Assembly (NCBI RefSeq): GCF_000770795.1
Contig: NZ_JRKJ01000009.1
Coordinates: 62,001 to 126,000 of the forward strand
Source: Lysobacter dokdonensis DS-58
Lineage (GTDB): Bacteria > Pseudomonadota > Gammaproteobacteria > Xanthomonadales > Xanthomonadaceae
Reading direction: 5' to 3'
DNA: 64,000 nt
Made by a program: the position numbers and the translations under genes. The first letter of the stretch is position 1, and every line of letters starts with the position of its first letter. This document shows, in pieces, positions 46,725-57,893 of the stretch. The notes beneath the pieces are model-generated. The model did not search any database, was not told the DNA's origin, and saw only the letters and a list, made by a program, of their open reading frames with translations.

Positions 46725-47828
46725 TCAGAACAGCTCCGCCTGCGGGGAAGGTTTGCGCGGGGCCACGAAACGGCTCGCGTCCTGGGGCGGCAAGCGCCCG
46801 AAGCCCAGGCGCGCATGCGCCTTGTCGAAGCGCATCTTCAGCAATTGCGCGAATGGCCCTTCGCCACGCATGCGCGTCCCGAATCGGCTGTCGTAATCCT
46901 TCCCGCCGCGCATCTGGTTGATCAGGCTCATCACGTGTTTCGCGCGATCCGGATAGTGCAGCTCCAGCCACTCGCGCCAGATGTCCTTCAGCTCATGCGG
47001 CAAGCGCAGCAGCGTGTAGCCGGCCGAGCGCGCGCCATGGTCCTTCGCCGCTTCCAGGATGTGTTCGAGCTCGTGGTCGGTGATCATCGGGATCACGGGC
47101 GCGACCATCACGCCGACCGGCACGCCGGCCTCGGCGAGCGTGCGCATTGCGCGCAATTTTCCGTGCGGCGCGGTCGCGCGCGGTTCCATGCGCGTGGCCA
47201 GGCGGTTGTCGAGCGTGGTGATCGAGAAGTGCACGCTGACGAGGTTGTCCTGCGCCATGCGCGACAGCAGATCGACGTCGCGTTCGATGCCGCCGCCCTT
47301 GGTGACGAAGCTCACCGGGTGCCTGGTTTCCGCCAGCACCTCGAGGATCTCGCGCGTGATGCGGTAGCGCTTCTCGATCGGCTGGTAGGCATCGGTGTTG
47401 ATGCCGAGCATCAACGGTTCGGGGACATAGCCGGGCTTGGCGAGTTCTTCCCGCAAGCGTTCGACCGCGTTGGTCTTCGCGTACAGGCGCGTTTCGAAAT
47501 CCAGGCCCGGCGAGAGGTCGAGGTAGGCGTGCGAGGGACGCGCGAAGCAGTAGACGCAACCGTGCTCGCAGCCGCGATACGGATTGAGCGAGAGGTTGAA
47601 GCCGACGTCGGGCGATTGGTTGCGCGTCAGGATGCTGCGCGCGCGCTCCTCGGTGACATGCGTCTGCAGCGGTGCGGGCGTGTCGTCGCTGCCGTCCGCG
47701 CTCGTGTCGTAAACCGAACCCCAACCGTCGTCTTCGCCGTGGCGCACGGTCTTCTCGTACCGCCCCGTGATTTTCGAGGCGGCGCCACGGCCCTTGATCG
47801 GTGCGGTTGCCTTGCGCGCGTCTTCCAC
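46725..47828 (-). CDS. PA0069-type radical SAM protein (SplB-related)
   Basis: A 367-residue radical S-adenosylmethionine enzyme. The cluster cysteines C87, C91 and C94 stand in RGCEHGCVYCFARPSH, followed by LDFETRLYAK and NTDAYQPIEKRY, typical of the PA0069/DUF-type group distantly related to spore photoproduct lyase. Function in non-spore-formers is unknown. It starts with ATG 47828 and is divergent from the cardiolipin synthase gene by 53 bases. The C-terminal 70 residues are basic and may bind nucleic acid, but that is speculation. Confidence 0.85.
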   Translation of the reverse strand: MEDARKATAPIKGRGAASKITGRYEKTVRHGEDDGWGSVYDTSADGSDDTPAPLQTHVTEERARSILTRNQSPDVGFNLSLNPYRGCEHGCVYCFARPSHAYLDLSPGLDFETRLYAKTNAVERLREELAKPGYVPEPLMLGINTDAYQPIEKRYRITREILEVLAETRHPVSFVTKGGGIERDVDLLSRMAQDNLVSVHFSITTLDNRLATRMEPRATAPHGKLRAMRTLAEAGVPVGVMVAPVIPMITDHELEHILEAAKDHGARSAGYTLLRLPHELKDIWREWLELHYPDRAKHVMSLINQMRGGKDYDSRFGTRMRGEGPFAQLLKMRFDKAHARLGFGRLPPQDASRFVAPRKPSPQAELF

Positions 47829-47881
47829 GCGCCTAGGTTACGCTCCGCCGTCGCACGGCGTGCTACGGAACCTGAACTCCG

Positions 47882-49315
47882 ATGGTCGAAGCCTTCCAGG
47901 ATGCGTGGCACCGCGTGGCGGACATCCATGACGTCAGGTTCTGGATGACGCTGCTCTACGTGGCCTACGTCCTGGGCCTGGGCGGCTGGATCGTGTTGCA
48001 GAAGCGCGAGCCGGTGGCCACGGTGAGCTGGCTGCTCGGGCTGGCGCTGCTGCCCTACGTCGGCTTCATCGTCTATCACTACCTCGGGCCGCAGCGCATC
48101 ACGCGGCATCGCATCCGGCGCGCGCGCAGCAAGGCGCCGAGCCTGCCGCCGTCGGCCGCCGACGATCCGATCGCGCGCGAGCTCTCGCGCCTGGGGCTTG
48201 CGACGACGAGCCTGCCTCCGAGCACCGCGCGCGACGTGCGGATGCTCGTCGACGGGCACGCGAAATACACCGCGTTGCTGGCCGACATCGCGCAGGCCCG
48301 CGATTCGATCGACATCGAGTACTACATCTTCCTCGCGGACACGACCGGCACCGCAGTGCGCGACGCGCTCATCGAGCGGGCGCGCGCCGGCGTGCGCATC
48401 CGTCTGCTGGTGGATGCGGTCGGCTCGTCGAAGACGCCGCGCAAATTCTTCGCGCCCCTGGTGGCTGCCGGTGGCGCGGTGGCGTGGTTCCACCCCATGC
48501 GCTTCGGCCGCGTGTGGCGTCGGCCGTGGCTGAACCTGCGCACGCACCGGAAGATCGCGGTCATCGACGGGCACATCGCCTACACCGGCGGCATCAACGT
48601 CACGGACGAAGAGGACGAGTCCCTGCGGCCCGATGCGTATCGCGACCTGCACCTGCGCCTGGAAGGCCGCATCGCGCGCTCGCTGCAGGTGCTGTTCGTC
48701 GAGGATTGGGCGTACGCCACCGGGCACGCGCCGGTGTTGCCGCCCGCGCCGGAGGAGACCGAGCCGGGGTCTTACGCGGTGCAGGCGGTCGCGTCGGGCC
48801 CGGATTCGGATTGGGAGGCGATCCACCGCATGTTCGTGGCGGCCATCCACTCGGCGCAGCGGCGCGTGTGGTTGACCACGCCCTACTTCGTGCCCGGGGA
48901 AGCGGCGCTGATGGCGCTGACCTCGGCGGCGCTGGGCGGGCTCGACGTGCGTCTGCTGGTGCCGAAGGTCAGCGACTCGATGATCGTGACGCTTGCCGCA
49001 CGGTCGTACTTCGACCAGCTGCTCGCCGCCGGCGTGCGCGTCTACGAATACGGGCCGCGCATGTTGCACAGCAAGGCATTGCTGGTCGACGACCATGTCG
49101 TGAGCATCGGCAGCGCGAACTTCGACTACCGCAGCTTCCGGCTCAATTTCGAGGTCGCGCTGGTGTTCCACGACGCACGCCTGGCCAGCGAGCTGGAGCG
49201 GGTGATCGAGGGCGACCTGGCGCATTCGCCACGCGTGCGCGAGGACCGGCCGCGTCCGCTGTGGACGGTGCGGCTGCCCGAAGCCGTCGCGCGATTGCTC
49301 TCTCCCCTGCTCTGA
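47882..49315 (+). CDS. cls: Cardiolipin synthase
   Basis: A 477-residue phospholipase D-superfamily membrane enzyme making cardiolipin from phosphatidylglycerol. Two N-terminal membrane segments (about residues 20-40 and 47-70) are followed by two HxK active sites: H222RK224 in HRKIAVIDG and H396SK398 in HSKALLVDDHVVSIGSAN. Both HKD motifs are complete (the Asp and downstream Gly-Ser-Asn are visible). The N-terminal DIEYYIFLADTTG and TPYFVPGE elements match ClsA-like proteins. Start ATG 47882. Confidence 0.95.
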   Translation: MVEAFQDAWHRVADIHDVRFWMTLLYVAYVLGLGGWIVLQKREPVATVSWLLGLALLPYVGFIVYHYLGPQRITRHRIRRARSKAPSLPPSAADDPIARELSRLGLATTSLPPSTARDVRMLVDGHAKYTALLADIAQARDSIDIEYYIFLADTTGTAVRDALIERARAGVRIRLLVDAVGSSKTPRKFFAPLVAAGGAVAWFHPMRFGRVWRRPWLNLRTHRKIAVIDGHIAYTGGINVTDEEDESLRPDAYRDLHLRLEGRIARSLQVLFVEDWAYATGHAPVLPPAPEETEPGSYAVQAVASGPDSDWEAIHRMFVAAIHSAQRRVWLTTPYFVPGEAALMALTSAALGGLDVRLLVPKVSDSMIVTLAARSYFDQLLAAGVRVYEYGPRMLHSKALLVDDHVVSIGSANFDYRSFRLNFEVALVFHDARLASELERVIEGDLAHSPRVREDRPRPLWTVRLPEAVARLLSPLL

Positions 49316-49414
49316 TTCGCGCGAACGTGCGCGCCGTCCCGCCCGGCGGGATTGTCGGCGGCGGGGATCGTCGTACACTCGAGCGCAGCCGGAGCGGACC
49401 CGCGGGAGTCGACG

Positions 49415-49684
49415 ATGCATTGGTTGTTGTTGGGACTGGCGGTCGCCGCGTTCGCGGTGGCGTTCAACACCACGGCCACGTGGCTGATGGCGCTATGCCT
49501 GATCTTCGCCCTGCTGTTCCTGCTGGGCTGGATCCTGGGCCTGTATTCGGCGCGGGCCGGCGCGCGTTCGCGCGACGAGACCGCGATGATCGATCCGGTC
49601 GAGTTGCGCCGCCTGCGCGAGCAGGCAGAAGCCCGCAAGCTCGCCGCGCAGCAGCAGCAATCCGGCGAGCCGCCGGTGGCGTGA
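49415..49684 (+). CDS. Small membrane protein of unknown function
   Basis: An 89-residue protein with two hydrophobic stretches (about residues 3-20 and 24-45) followed by a charged cytoplasmic tail ending in Gln-rich QQQQ. GGGAG six bases before the ATG at 49415 supports that start; a TACACT -10-like box lies about 40 bases upstream. I know of no family for it. It sits between cls and pdxJ. Confidence 0.65.
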   Translation: MHWLLLGLAVAAFAVAFNTTATWLMALCLIFALLFLLGWILGLYSARAGARSRDETAMIDPVELRRLREQAEARKLAAQQQQSGEPPVA

Positions 49685-49701
49685 GCCCGCATCACGCGCG
49701 G

Positions 49702-49707
49702 TAAGCT
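49702..49707 (+). promoter_or_regulatory. -10-like TAAGCT of pdxJ, possible leaderless start
   Basis: TAAGCT lies six bases before the ATG at 49714 with no ribosome site between. The -35 is weak. Confidence 0.35.
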
Positions 49708-49713
49708 GCGCGC

Positions 49714-50472
49714 ATGGCCACCGTCCTCAGCGTCAACGTCAACAAGATCGCGGTGCTGCGCAACTCGCGCGGTGGCACCGAACCGGATGTCGTGCAGGCC
49801 GCGAGCGCCTGCCTCGATGCCGGCGCGCACGGCATCACCGTGCATCCGCGTCCCGATGCGCGCCACGTGCGCGCCGAAGACGTGTATGCGCTGTCCGTGC
49901 TGACGCGTTCGCGCGGCGTCGAGTTCAATCTCGAAGGCAATCCTTTCGCCCCGCCGCGCGCCGGCTATCCGGGGTTCGCGGCGCTGTGCGCGGAAACGCG
50001 CCCCGCGCAGGCGACGCTGGTGCCGGATTCGGATGCGCAGATCACGTCGGACCACGGATTCGATTTCATGGGCGATCTCGGCTCGTTGCGCGAGCGCATC
50101 GCGGAGTTGCGCGAACTGGGTTGCCGCGTGAGTTTGTTCGTCGATGCAGGGTGCCCGGTGATCGAGCGCGCCGCCGACGTTGGTGCCCAACGCATCGAGT
50201 TGTACACGGGGCCGTATGCCGAAGCGTTCGCGCGCGGCGATTGCGCCGATGCCGTGGCTGCCTGCGCGGAGACTGCGCGTCGTGCGCAAGCGGCCGGCCT
50301 GGGCGTCAACGCGGGGCATGACTTGAGCGAAGCGAACTTGCCGACGTTCCTGCGCGGCGTGCCCGATGTGCTGGAGGTGTCGATCGGACACGCGCTCATC
50401 GGAGATGCGTTGTATCGCGGGCTCGATGCGACGGTGAAGCGGTATCTCGAAGCGATCGCGCACGGCGGCTGA
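49714..50472 (+). CDS. pdxJ: Pyridoxine 5'-phosphate synthase
   Basis: Condenses 1-deoxy-D-xylulose-5-phosphate with 3-amino-2-oxopropyl phosphate in de novo vitamin B6 synthesis. The 252-residue length is normal. The opening [30 protein letters not shown] (active-site His and Arg), [20 protein letters not shown] and [14 protein letters not shown] are PdxJ signatures. It ends just before a terminator and converges on the exbD cluster. Xanthomonads keep pdxJ near tonB-exb genes. Confidence 0.97.
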   Translation: MATVLSVNVNKIAVLRNSRGGTEPDVVQAASACLDAGAHGITVHPRPDARHVRAEDVYALSVLTRSRGVEFNLEGNPFAPPRAGYPGFAALCAETRPAQATLVPDSDAQITSDHGFDFMGDLGSLRERIAELRELGCRVSLFVDAGCPVIERAADVGAQRIELYTGPYAEAFARGDCADAVAACAETARRAQAAGLGVNAGHDLSEANLPTFLRGVPDVLEVSIGHALIGDALYRGLDATVKRYLEAIAHGG

Positions 50473-50499
50473 TCGCATCACCGGCACCGCACAAAAAAA

Positions 50500-50521
50500 G
50501 ACGCCGCCCGGAGGCGGCGTC
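50500..50521 (-). terminator. Bidirectional terminator between pdxJ and exbD2
   Basis: GACGCCGCC-CGGA-GGCGGCGTC, a 9-bp perfect stem. A run of seven A precedes it on plus, which is a T tract on the minus strand, so it terminates the exb operon and can slow pdxJ transcripts. Confidence 0.85.
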
Positions 50522-50556
50522 GACAGAAGCGTCGTGCTGGATATTCGTGTGTTGCG

Positions 50557-50976
50557 TCAGCCCTGCGGCTGCACGAAACCGATCTTGATCATGCCGGCGT
50601 TCTTCGCGCTGGCGAGGACCTTGGCCAGCACGCCGTAATCGGCGTCCGGGCTGGTGTCGATTTCGAGCTGGGGCTGGTTGGTCGGATCGCGCTGGACCTC
50701 GACTTCCATCAGGCTCTTGAGCGCCGTGACCGGCTGCGGCGACTCGTTCCAGTAGACCTGGCCCGAGGCGTCGATGCGGAGCTTGATCGGCTCCGGCGGT
50801 TCCTTGGTCTGCGGCGGCGGGTTGAGCGACTTCTGCGGCAGGTCGATGTCGATCGGATAGGAGAGGGTCGGCGCCGTCACCATGAAGATGATGAGGAGCA
50901 CCAGCATCACGTCGACGAGCGGCGTGACGTTGATGTCGGCCATCGGGCCGCTACCGCCACCGGAACTGAAAGCCAT
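50557..50976 (-). CDS. exbD2: Biopolymer transport protein ExbD (second copy)
   Basis: A 139-residue ExbD/TolR protein. An N-terminal cytoplasmic segment [20 protein letters not shown] contains the essential Asp of the membrane helix (D26 or so), followed by a periplasmic domain ending [20 protein letters not shown] sits before the ATG. Twenty bases separate it from the first exbD copy. It is the last gene of the tonB operon and in xanthomonads the two copies are thought to serve different receptors. Confidence 0.93.
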   Translation of the reverse strand: MAFSSGGGSGPMADINVTPLVDVMLVLLIIFMVTAPTLSYPIDIDLPQKSLNPPPQTKEPPEPIKLRIDASGQVYWNESPQPVTALKSLMEVEVQRDPTNQPQLEIDTSPDADYGVLAKVLASAKNAGMIKIGFVQPQG

Positions 50977-50996
50977 TGTTCTGTTCTCCTAAGGGC

Positions 50997-51419
50997 TCAG
51001 GGCCGTTCTTTCTCGGCCACGAAGCCGACCTTGCGCATGCCCTGGTTCTGGGCGACCTGCACCACCTGCTGGACGACGCGGTACTTCGTCGTCCGATCGC
51101 CGCGCACGTTGATCGCGGGCTGCGGCGTCTTCTGTGCCTCGACCGAGAGACGGCTCTCGATCTGGTCCTTGGTGATGGGCTGGTCGTTCCAGTACAGGTT
51201 GCCGGCGTCGCTCACCGTGATCGTGATCGGCTGCACCGTGATGGGCGTTTCCTTGATCACGTCGAGGTTCGCCTGCGGCAGCTCCACCTTCACCTTGTGG
51301 GACATGAGCGGCGCCGTGATCATGAAGATGATCAGCAGCACCAACATGACGTCGACGAGCGGCGTCACGTTGATTTCGGCCATCGGGCCGCCGCTTTCGT
51401 TACCGGAACTGAAGGCCAT
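50997..51419 (-). CDS. exbD1: Biopolymer transport protein ExbD (first copy)
   Basis: A 140-residue ExbD with the same N-terminal architecture ([20 protein letters not shown]) and a diverged periplasmic domain ending AQNQGMRKVGFVAEKERP. The membrane-helix Asp is conserved. Together with ExbB it forms the proton-driven motor for TonB. Twenty-seven bases separate it from exbB upstream. Confidence 0.93.
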   Translation of the reverse strand: MAFSSGNESGGPMAEINVTPLVDVMLVLLIIFMITAPLMSHKVKVELPQANLDVIKETPITVQPITITVSDAGNLYWNDQPITKDQIESRLSVEAQKTPQPAINVRGDRTTKYRVVQQVVQVAQNQGMRKVGFVAEKERP

Positions 51420-51446
51420 GGGGGAACTCCGTCAAGTCTCGAGCGC

Positions 51447-52217
51447 TTAGCGCTTGGCCGGCACTTCGCCGACGCGCGCGCCGGTGGCGAAGAAGTCGTG
51501 CAGGTCGTGCGCGAAGGTGTCGAACTTGCTGTTCGTGACGCGGTTGAGGCGGACGAAGAAGTTGTACGCCAGCACCGCCGGGATCGCGACGAACAGACCG
51601 ACCGCCGTCATGATCAGCGCTTCACCGACCGGGCCGGCAACCGCGTCGATCGACGCCTGGCCGGTGGCACCGATCTTGATCAGCGCGCCGTAGATGCCCC
51701 ACACGGTGCCGAGCAGGCCGACGAACGGCGCGGTCGAACCGACGGTGGCGAGCACGGTCAGGCCGTTCTCGAGGCGCGAGGATTCGCGCGTCACGCCCTG
51801 GCGCAGCGCACGGTCGACGAACTCGGAGCGGTTCAGCGACTCGACGAGGCGCGAGCCTTCGTGCCGCTGGTGGTGCGCGGCGGCCTGCGCGGCGTCGAGC
51901 GCGATCTTGGAGAACGGCTCGGACTTGTTCTGCTCTTCCATGAAGCGGATCGCGTCCTGCGCGTTCGGGGTTTCCCAGAACGTGGAGACGACGCGGTCGG
52001 CGCTGCCGCGGATGCGGACGTTCTTGATCAGGTTGATCACGATCCAGTACCACGACATCGCGGACATGATCACGAGGGTGGCGGCGACGACGAGCTGGAC
52101 GACGTAGTCGCCCGGGTTGCTCAGCATTTCGCGCGCCAGGTGGTCGACGCCCATCTGCTTGAGCGCGTCGGCGTTGCTTCCGGTCGCGGCAACGGCGTTG
52201 GTGGTTTCCTGCAGCAT
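51447..52217 (-). CDS. exbB: MotA/TolQ/ExbB proton-channel protein ExbB
   Basis: A 256-residue three-helix inner-membrane protein. An N-terminal extension of about 40 residues precedes helix 1 (VVQLVVAATLVIMSAMSWYW). The conserved block is LTVLATVGSTAPFVGLLGTVWGIYGAL with the ion-path Thr, followed by VGEALIMTAVGLFVAIPAVLAYNFF. It pairs with the two ExbD proteins and TonB encoded on either side. Confidence 0.95.
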   Translation of the reverse strand: MLQETTNAVAATGSNADALKQMGVDHLAREMLSNPGDYVVQLVVAATLVIMSAMSWYWIVINLIKNVRIRGSADRVVSTFWETPNAQDAIRFMEEQNKSEPFSKIALDAAQAAAHHQRHEGSRLVESLNRSEFVDRALRQGVTRESSRLENGLTVLATVGSTAPFVGLLGTVWGIYGALIKIGATGQASIDAVAGPVGEALIMTAVGLFVAIPAVLAYNFFVRLNRVTNSKFDTFAHDLHDFFATGARVGEVPAKR

Positions 52218-52268
52218 GACGCTTACCTTCTGTCTGGAAAGAATGGAGTACTTAAGGGAAGAAAAAAG

Positions 52269-52922
<654 letters not shown>

Positions 52923-53005
52923 GCGCAAGGCTCTGGGGTCAGGGCCCGACGCCTTTTACGCGCCGGATTGCAATGCTGGCCGCTTACGAAGCTGAAGCGG
53001 CCGCG

Positions 53006-53046
53006 GGAATTTCCAAGCATATATCAATTCCGCAGCGGATCACCAA
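53006..53046 (-). promoter_or_regulatory. Promoter and dyad of the tonB operon
   Basis: On the minus strand TTGGTG (53046-53041), a 17-base spacer, then extended -10 TGATATATG. A dyad GGAATT-N14-AATTCC (53006-53011 with 53026-53031) spans the -10. The leader is about 90 bases. It has no obvious match to the Fur 19-mer. Confidence 0.65.
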
Positions 53047-53072
53047 TGCCGCGGGCTCGGGATGTGATGCCG

Positions 53073-54200
53073 TCAGTCGGCGAGGATTTCCTTCGCTTCC
53101 TGCGGCTTCTTGAGGCCCTTGTCGAGGGCCTTCTGGGCAGCGGCCTTTGCATCGGCCGTCTTGCCCTGCGCACGCAGGATCTTCGCCTGGTTGAGGTAGG
53201 CCTCGCCGTCCTTCGCCATGGGCGCGGCCTTGCCGTAGAAGTTGAGCGCGTCGGCGTCGCTGCCGTTGTAGTAGGCGTTCTGGCCGAGCAGCGAGTACGC
53301 GGTGGCGAGGTCCGGGCCTTCCTTGAGGATGCCCTTCGCCGCGCCGTCCTCGATCACCTTCTGCGCATCCTTGAAACGCTCTGCGTTGAGGTAGTTCGAG
53401 TAGAGCACCTGCAGCTGCTTGGCTTCGGTCAGCATGCCCTTGTTGTAACCCTCTTCGAGCAGCTTGGTCGCCTTGGCATCGTCGCCGGAGGCCTGGTAGG
53501 CCGACACGGCGTTGAGCAGCGCCTTCTTGTCGTTGGGGTTCTTCGCGAGCTGGTCCTCGAACGTCTTCGCCGCTTCGCCGCCACGGCCGGTGTTGGCGAG
53601 CAACTGCGCGCGCAACTGCTGGTACTCCGGCTTTTCGGACTTGGTTTCGGCGAGGAACTTGTCGAGCAGCGCGAGGGCTTCCTCGTTCTTGCCCGCGGTG
53701 TAGTACGTCGCGACGAGGTTGTACATCGCGGTGTAGTGGTTGTTGTTGTCCAGGCCGTTGGCGTCGATGGCCTTCTTGAAGTACTCCGCGGACTTGGCTT
53801 CATCCTGCAGCGCCGAGGCCGACGCACCGGCGAGCTGGTAGGCGAAGGACTGCTCGTACGCGTTGAGGCCGCTGCCGGCGGCGAACGCTTCCGCCTTCGC
53901 CATCGCACCCGCGTAGTCCTCGTCGGTGTAGAGCTTCTGGATGTCCTGCAACGACTTGAGGTTCTTGCCCTTCGCTTCGTCCTTCGGCTCCACGCGCGTG
54001 GCGCCCGGCCACATCGCTTCTTCCTTCGCGGCCTGCTTCGAATCCTTTTCCTTGCCCAGTTCCTTCATGCGCTTGGCGCGCTGGTCGCGCATCGAGCCGG
54101 ACTCGGCTTGCTGCTGGGCGAAGGCCGGTGCGACCGCGGCGACGGAGACGATGGTGCACAGTGCGAGGACGAGCGGACGGAGCTTGGGGGACGCGTTCAT
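53073..54200 (-). CDS. Exported tetratricopeptide-repeat protein
   Basis: A 375-residue protein with a signal peptide (MNASPKLRPLVLALCTIVSV..AFA, cleavage near residue 29). After a charged linker it shows helical TPR-like repeats from about residue 85 to the end (for example ALALLDKFLAETKSEKPEYQQLRAQLLANTGRGGEA and ATAYSLLGQNAYYNGSDADALNFYGKAAPMAKDGEA). It precedes tonB in the same direction, and orthologues beside tonB occur in xanthomonads, suggesting a scaffolding role in outer-membrane transport; that is inference. ATG 54200 follows a GAGG motif. Confidence 0.82.
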   Translation of the reverse strand: MNASPKLRPLVLALCTIVSVAAVAPAFAQQQAESGSMRDQRAKRMKELGKEKDSKQAAKEEAMWPGATRVEPKDEAKGKNLKSLQDIQKLYTDEDYAGAMAKAEAFAAGSGLNAYEQSFAYQLAGASASALQDEAKSAEYFKKAIDANGLDNNNHYTAMYNLVATYYTAGKNEEALALLDKFLAETKSEKPEYQQLRAQLLANTGRGGEAAKTFEDQLAKNPNDKKALLNAVSAYQASGDDAKATKLLEEGYNKGMLTEAKQLQVLYSNYLNAERFKDAQKVIEDGAAKGILKEGPDLATAYSLLGQNAYYNGSDADALNFYGKAAPMAKDGEAYLNQAKILRAQGKTADAKAAAQKALDKGLKKPQEAKEILAD

Positions 54201-54342
54201 CGGAGGAGCCTCGAAAGGGATCGGCAGATGGTGGGGCGTGATGCCCGGGGGGCGGTCACGCTAGCAGAAAGGAAGTGACGTGGAGCAGGGAGCCAATGTC
54301 CGATTGTCGGCTGGTTCACCGGCACCAATTGTTCGCAATGCG

Positions 54343-55164
54343 TTATCCGCAGGCAGGTCTCCGTCCCGCGGCGCGCGCCTGGTCGTAGACCGGCACGAGC
54401 GATGCGGCGCGTTGCTGCAGTTCGCGGATGCGGCTTTCCGGATTGGGATGCGTGGAGAGCCATTGCGGCGGGCGGCCGCTGTTCTGCGTGGCGCTGATCA
54501 TGTTGGTCCACAACTGCACCGCGCCGCGCGGATCGAAGCCGGCCTGCGCCATCAGTTGCTGGCCGACGACGTCGGCTTCCGATTCCTGTTCGCGCGAACC
54601 CGGCAGCAGGAAACCGGTTTGCGCGAGCACGCTGCCGCCCTGCACGGCCGCGCTTTGCGCGCCCGCACCATAGCGCGAACCCAGCAGTGCGCCGAGCAGT
54701 TCGACGGCACCCTGCGCGCCCATCTGCCGCGTGATGCGCTCCTCGTGATGGCGTGAGATCACGTGCCCGATTTCATGCGCGATGACGCCGGCGAGTTCGT
54801 CCTGCGTGTTCGCGACGCGGAAGATGCCGGAATACACGCCGACCTTGCCACCGGGTAGCGCGAACGCGTTGGGTTCGTTGTCGACGAACACCGCGGTTTC
54901 CCAACCGGTTTGCCAGCTCGGCGGCAGCTGGCGCGTGATCGCGCCGACGATGCATTGCACCTCGCGCGTCTGCCGCGCGTCGGTGCTGATCTTCTTCTGC
55001 TGCTTCACCTCGGCGAAGGCTTGCGCGCCGAGTTGGTTGAGTTCCTGTTGCGACACGCCGCCCACGACCTGCTTGCGGCCGGTCGGCGAAGTCGTCGTGG
55101 CGCAGCTGGCAACAATCGCCGCGATGGCACAGGCCAGGGCGGCGGAACGAAGGCGTGGGGGCAT
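54343..55164 (-). CDS. M48 metalloprotease lipoprotein (LoiP/YcaL-like)
   Basis: A 273-residue lipoprotein (lipobox VASC, lipidated C21) of peptidase family M48B. The zinc motif is H130EIGH134, and the third ligand lies in ESEADVVGQQ (residues 194-203). The remaining domain is typical (AVQGGSVLAQTGFLLPGSREQE, HPNPESRIREL). Such proteins act in outer-membrane quality control in the periplasm. The ATG at 55164 is chosen as it begins the signal sequence. An inverted-repeat promoter element lies directly upstream. Confidence 0.9.
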   Translation of the reverse strand: MPPRLRSAALACAIAAIVASCATTTSPTGRKQVVGGVSQQELNQLGAQAFAEVKQQKKISTDARQTREVQCIVGAITRQLPPSWQTGWETAVFVDNEPNAFALPGGKVGVYSGIFRVANTQDELAGVIAHEIGHVISRHHEERITRQMGAQGAVELLGALLGSRYGAGAQSAAVQGGSVLAQTGFLLPGSREQESEADVVGQQLMAQAGFDPRGAVQLWTNMISATQNSGRPPQWLSTHPNPESRIRELQQRAASLVPVYDQARAAGRRPACG

Positions 55165-55177
55165 GGGCGTGATTTTC

Positions 55178-55230
55178 CCGAATTCAGGTTCGCTACCCGT
55201 ATAGGGCAGAAGTCCTGAATTCGGTGTCAA
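55178..55230 (-). promoter_or_regulatory. Promoter with 11-bp inverted repeat upstream of the M48 gene
   Basis: CCGAATTCAGG (55178-55188) and CCTGAATTCGG (55214-55224) form a perfect inverted repeat separated by 25 bases. On the minus strand a consensus TTGACA (55230-55225) touches the outer arm, and TATACG (55203-55198) lies in the centre, 21 bases away. CCC-GTATA-GGG adds an inner dyad. It looks like an operator in an over-long spacer. Confidence 0.55.
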
Positions 55231-55271
55231 ACCGTGAGGTACGTCACATCCGGCGTTGAATGGCCGGTCAG

Positions 55272-55298
55272 CTTCGGCGGGCACGGGGCCCGCCGAAG
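55272..55298 (-). terminator. Hairpin after gyrB
   Basis: CTTCGGCGGGC-ACGGG-GCCCGCCGAAG, an 11-bp perfect stem starting about 18 bases after the gyrB stop on the minus strand. No T run follows, so it may act as a Rho-assisted or mRNA-protecting hairpin. Confidence 0.55.
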
Positions 55299-55316
55299 GG
55301 TGCGCCGTGCGCGAAA

Positions 55317-57884
<2,568 letters not shown>

Positions 57885-57893
57885 TCAGCGCGA

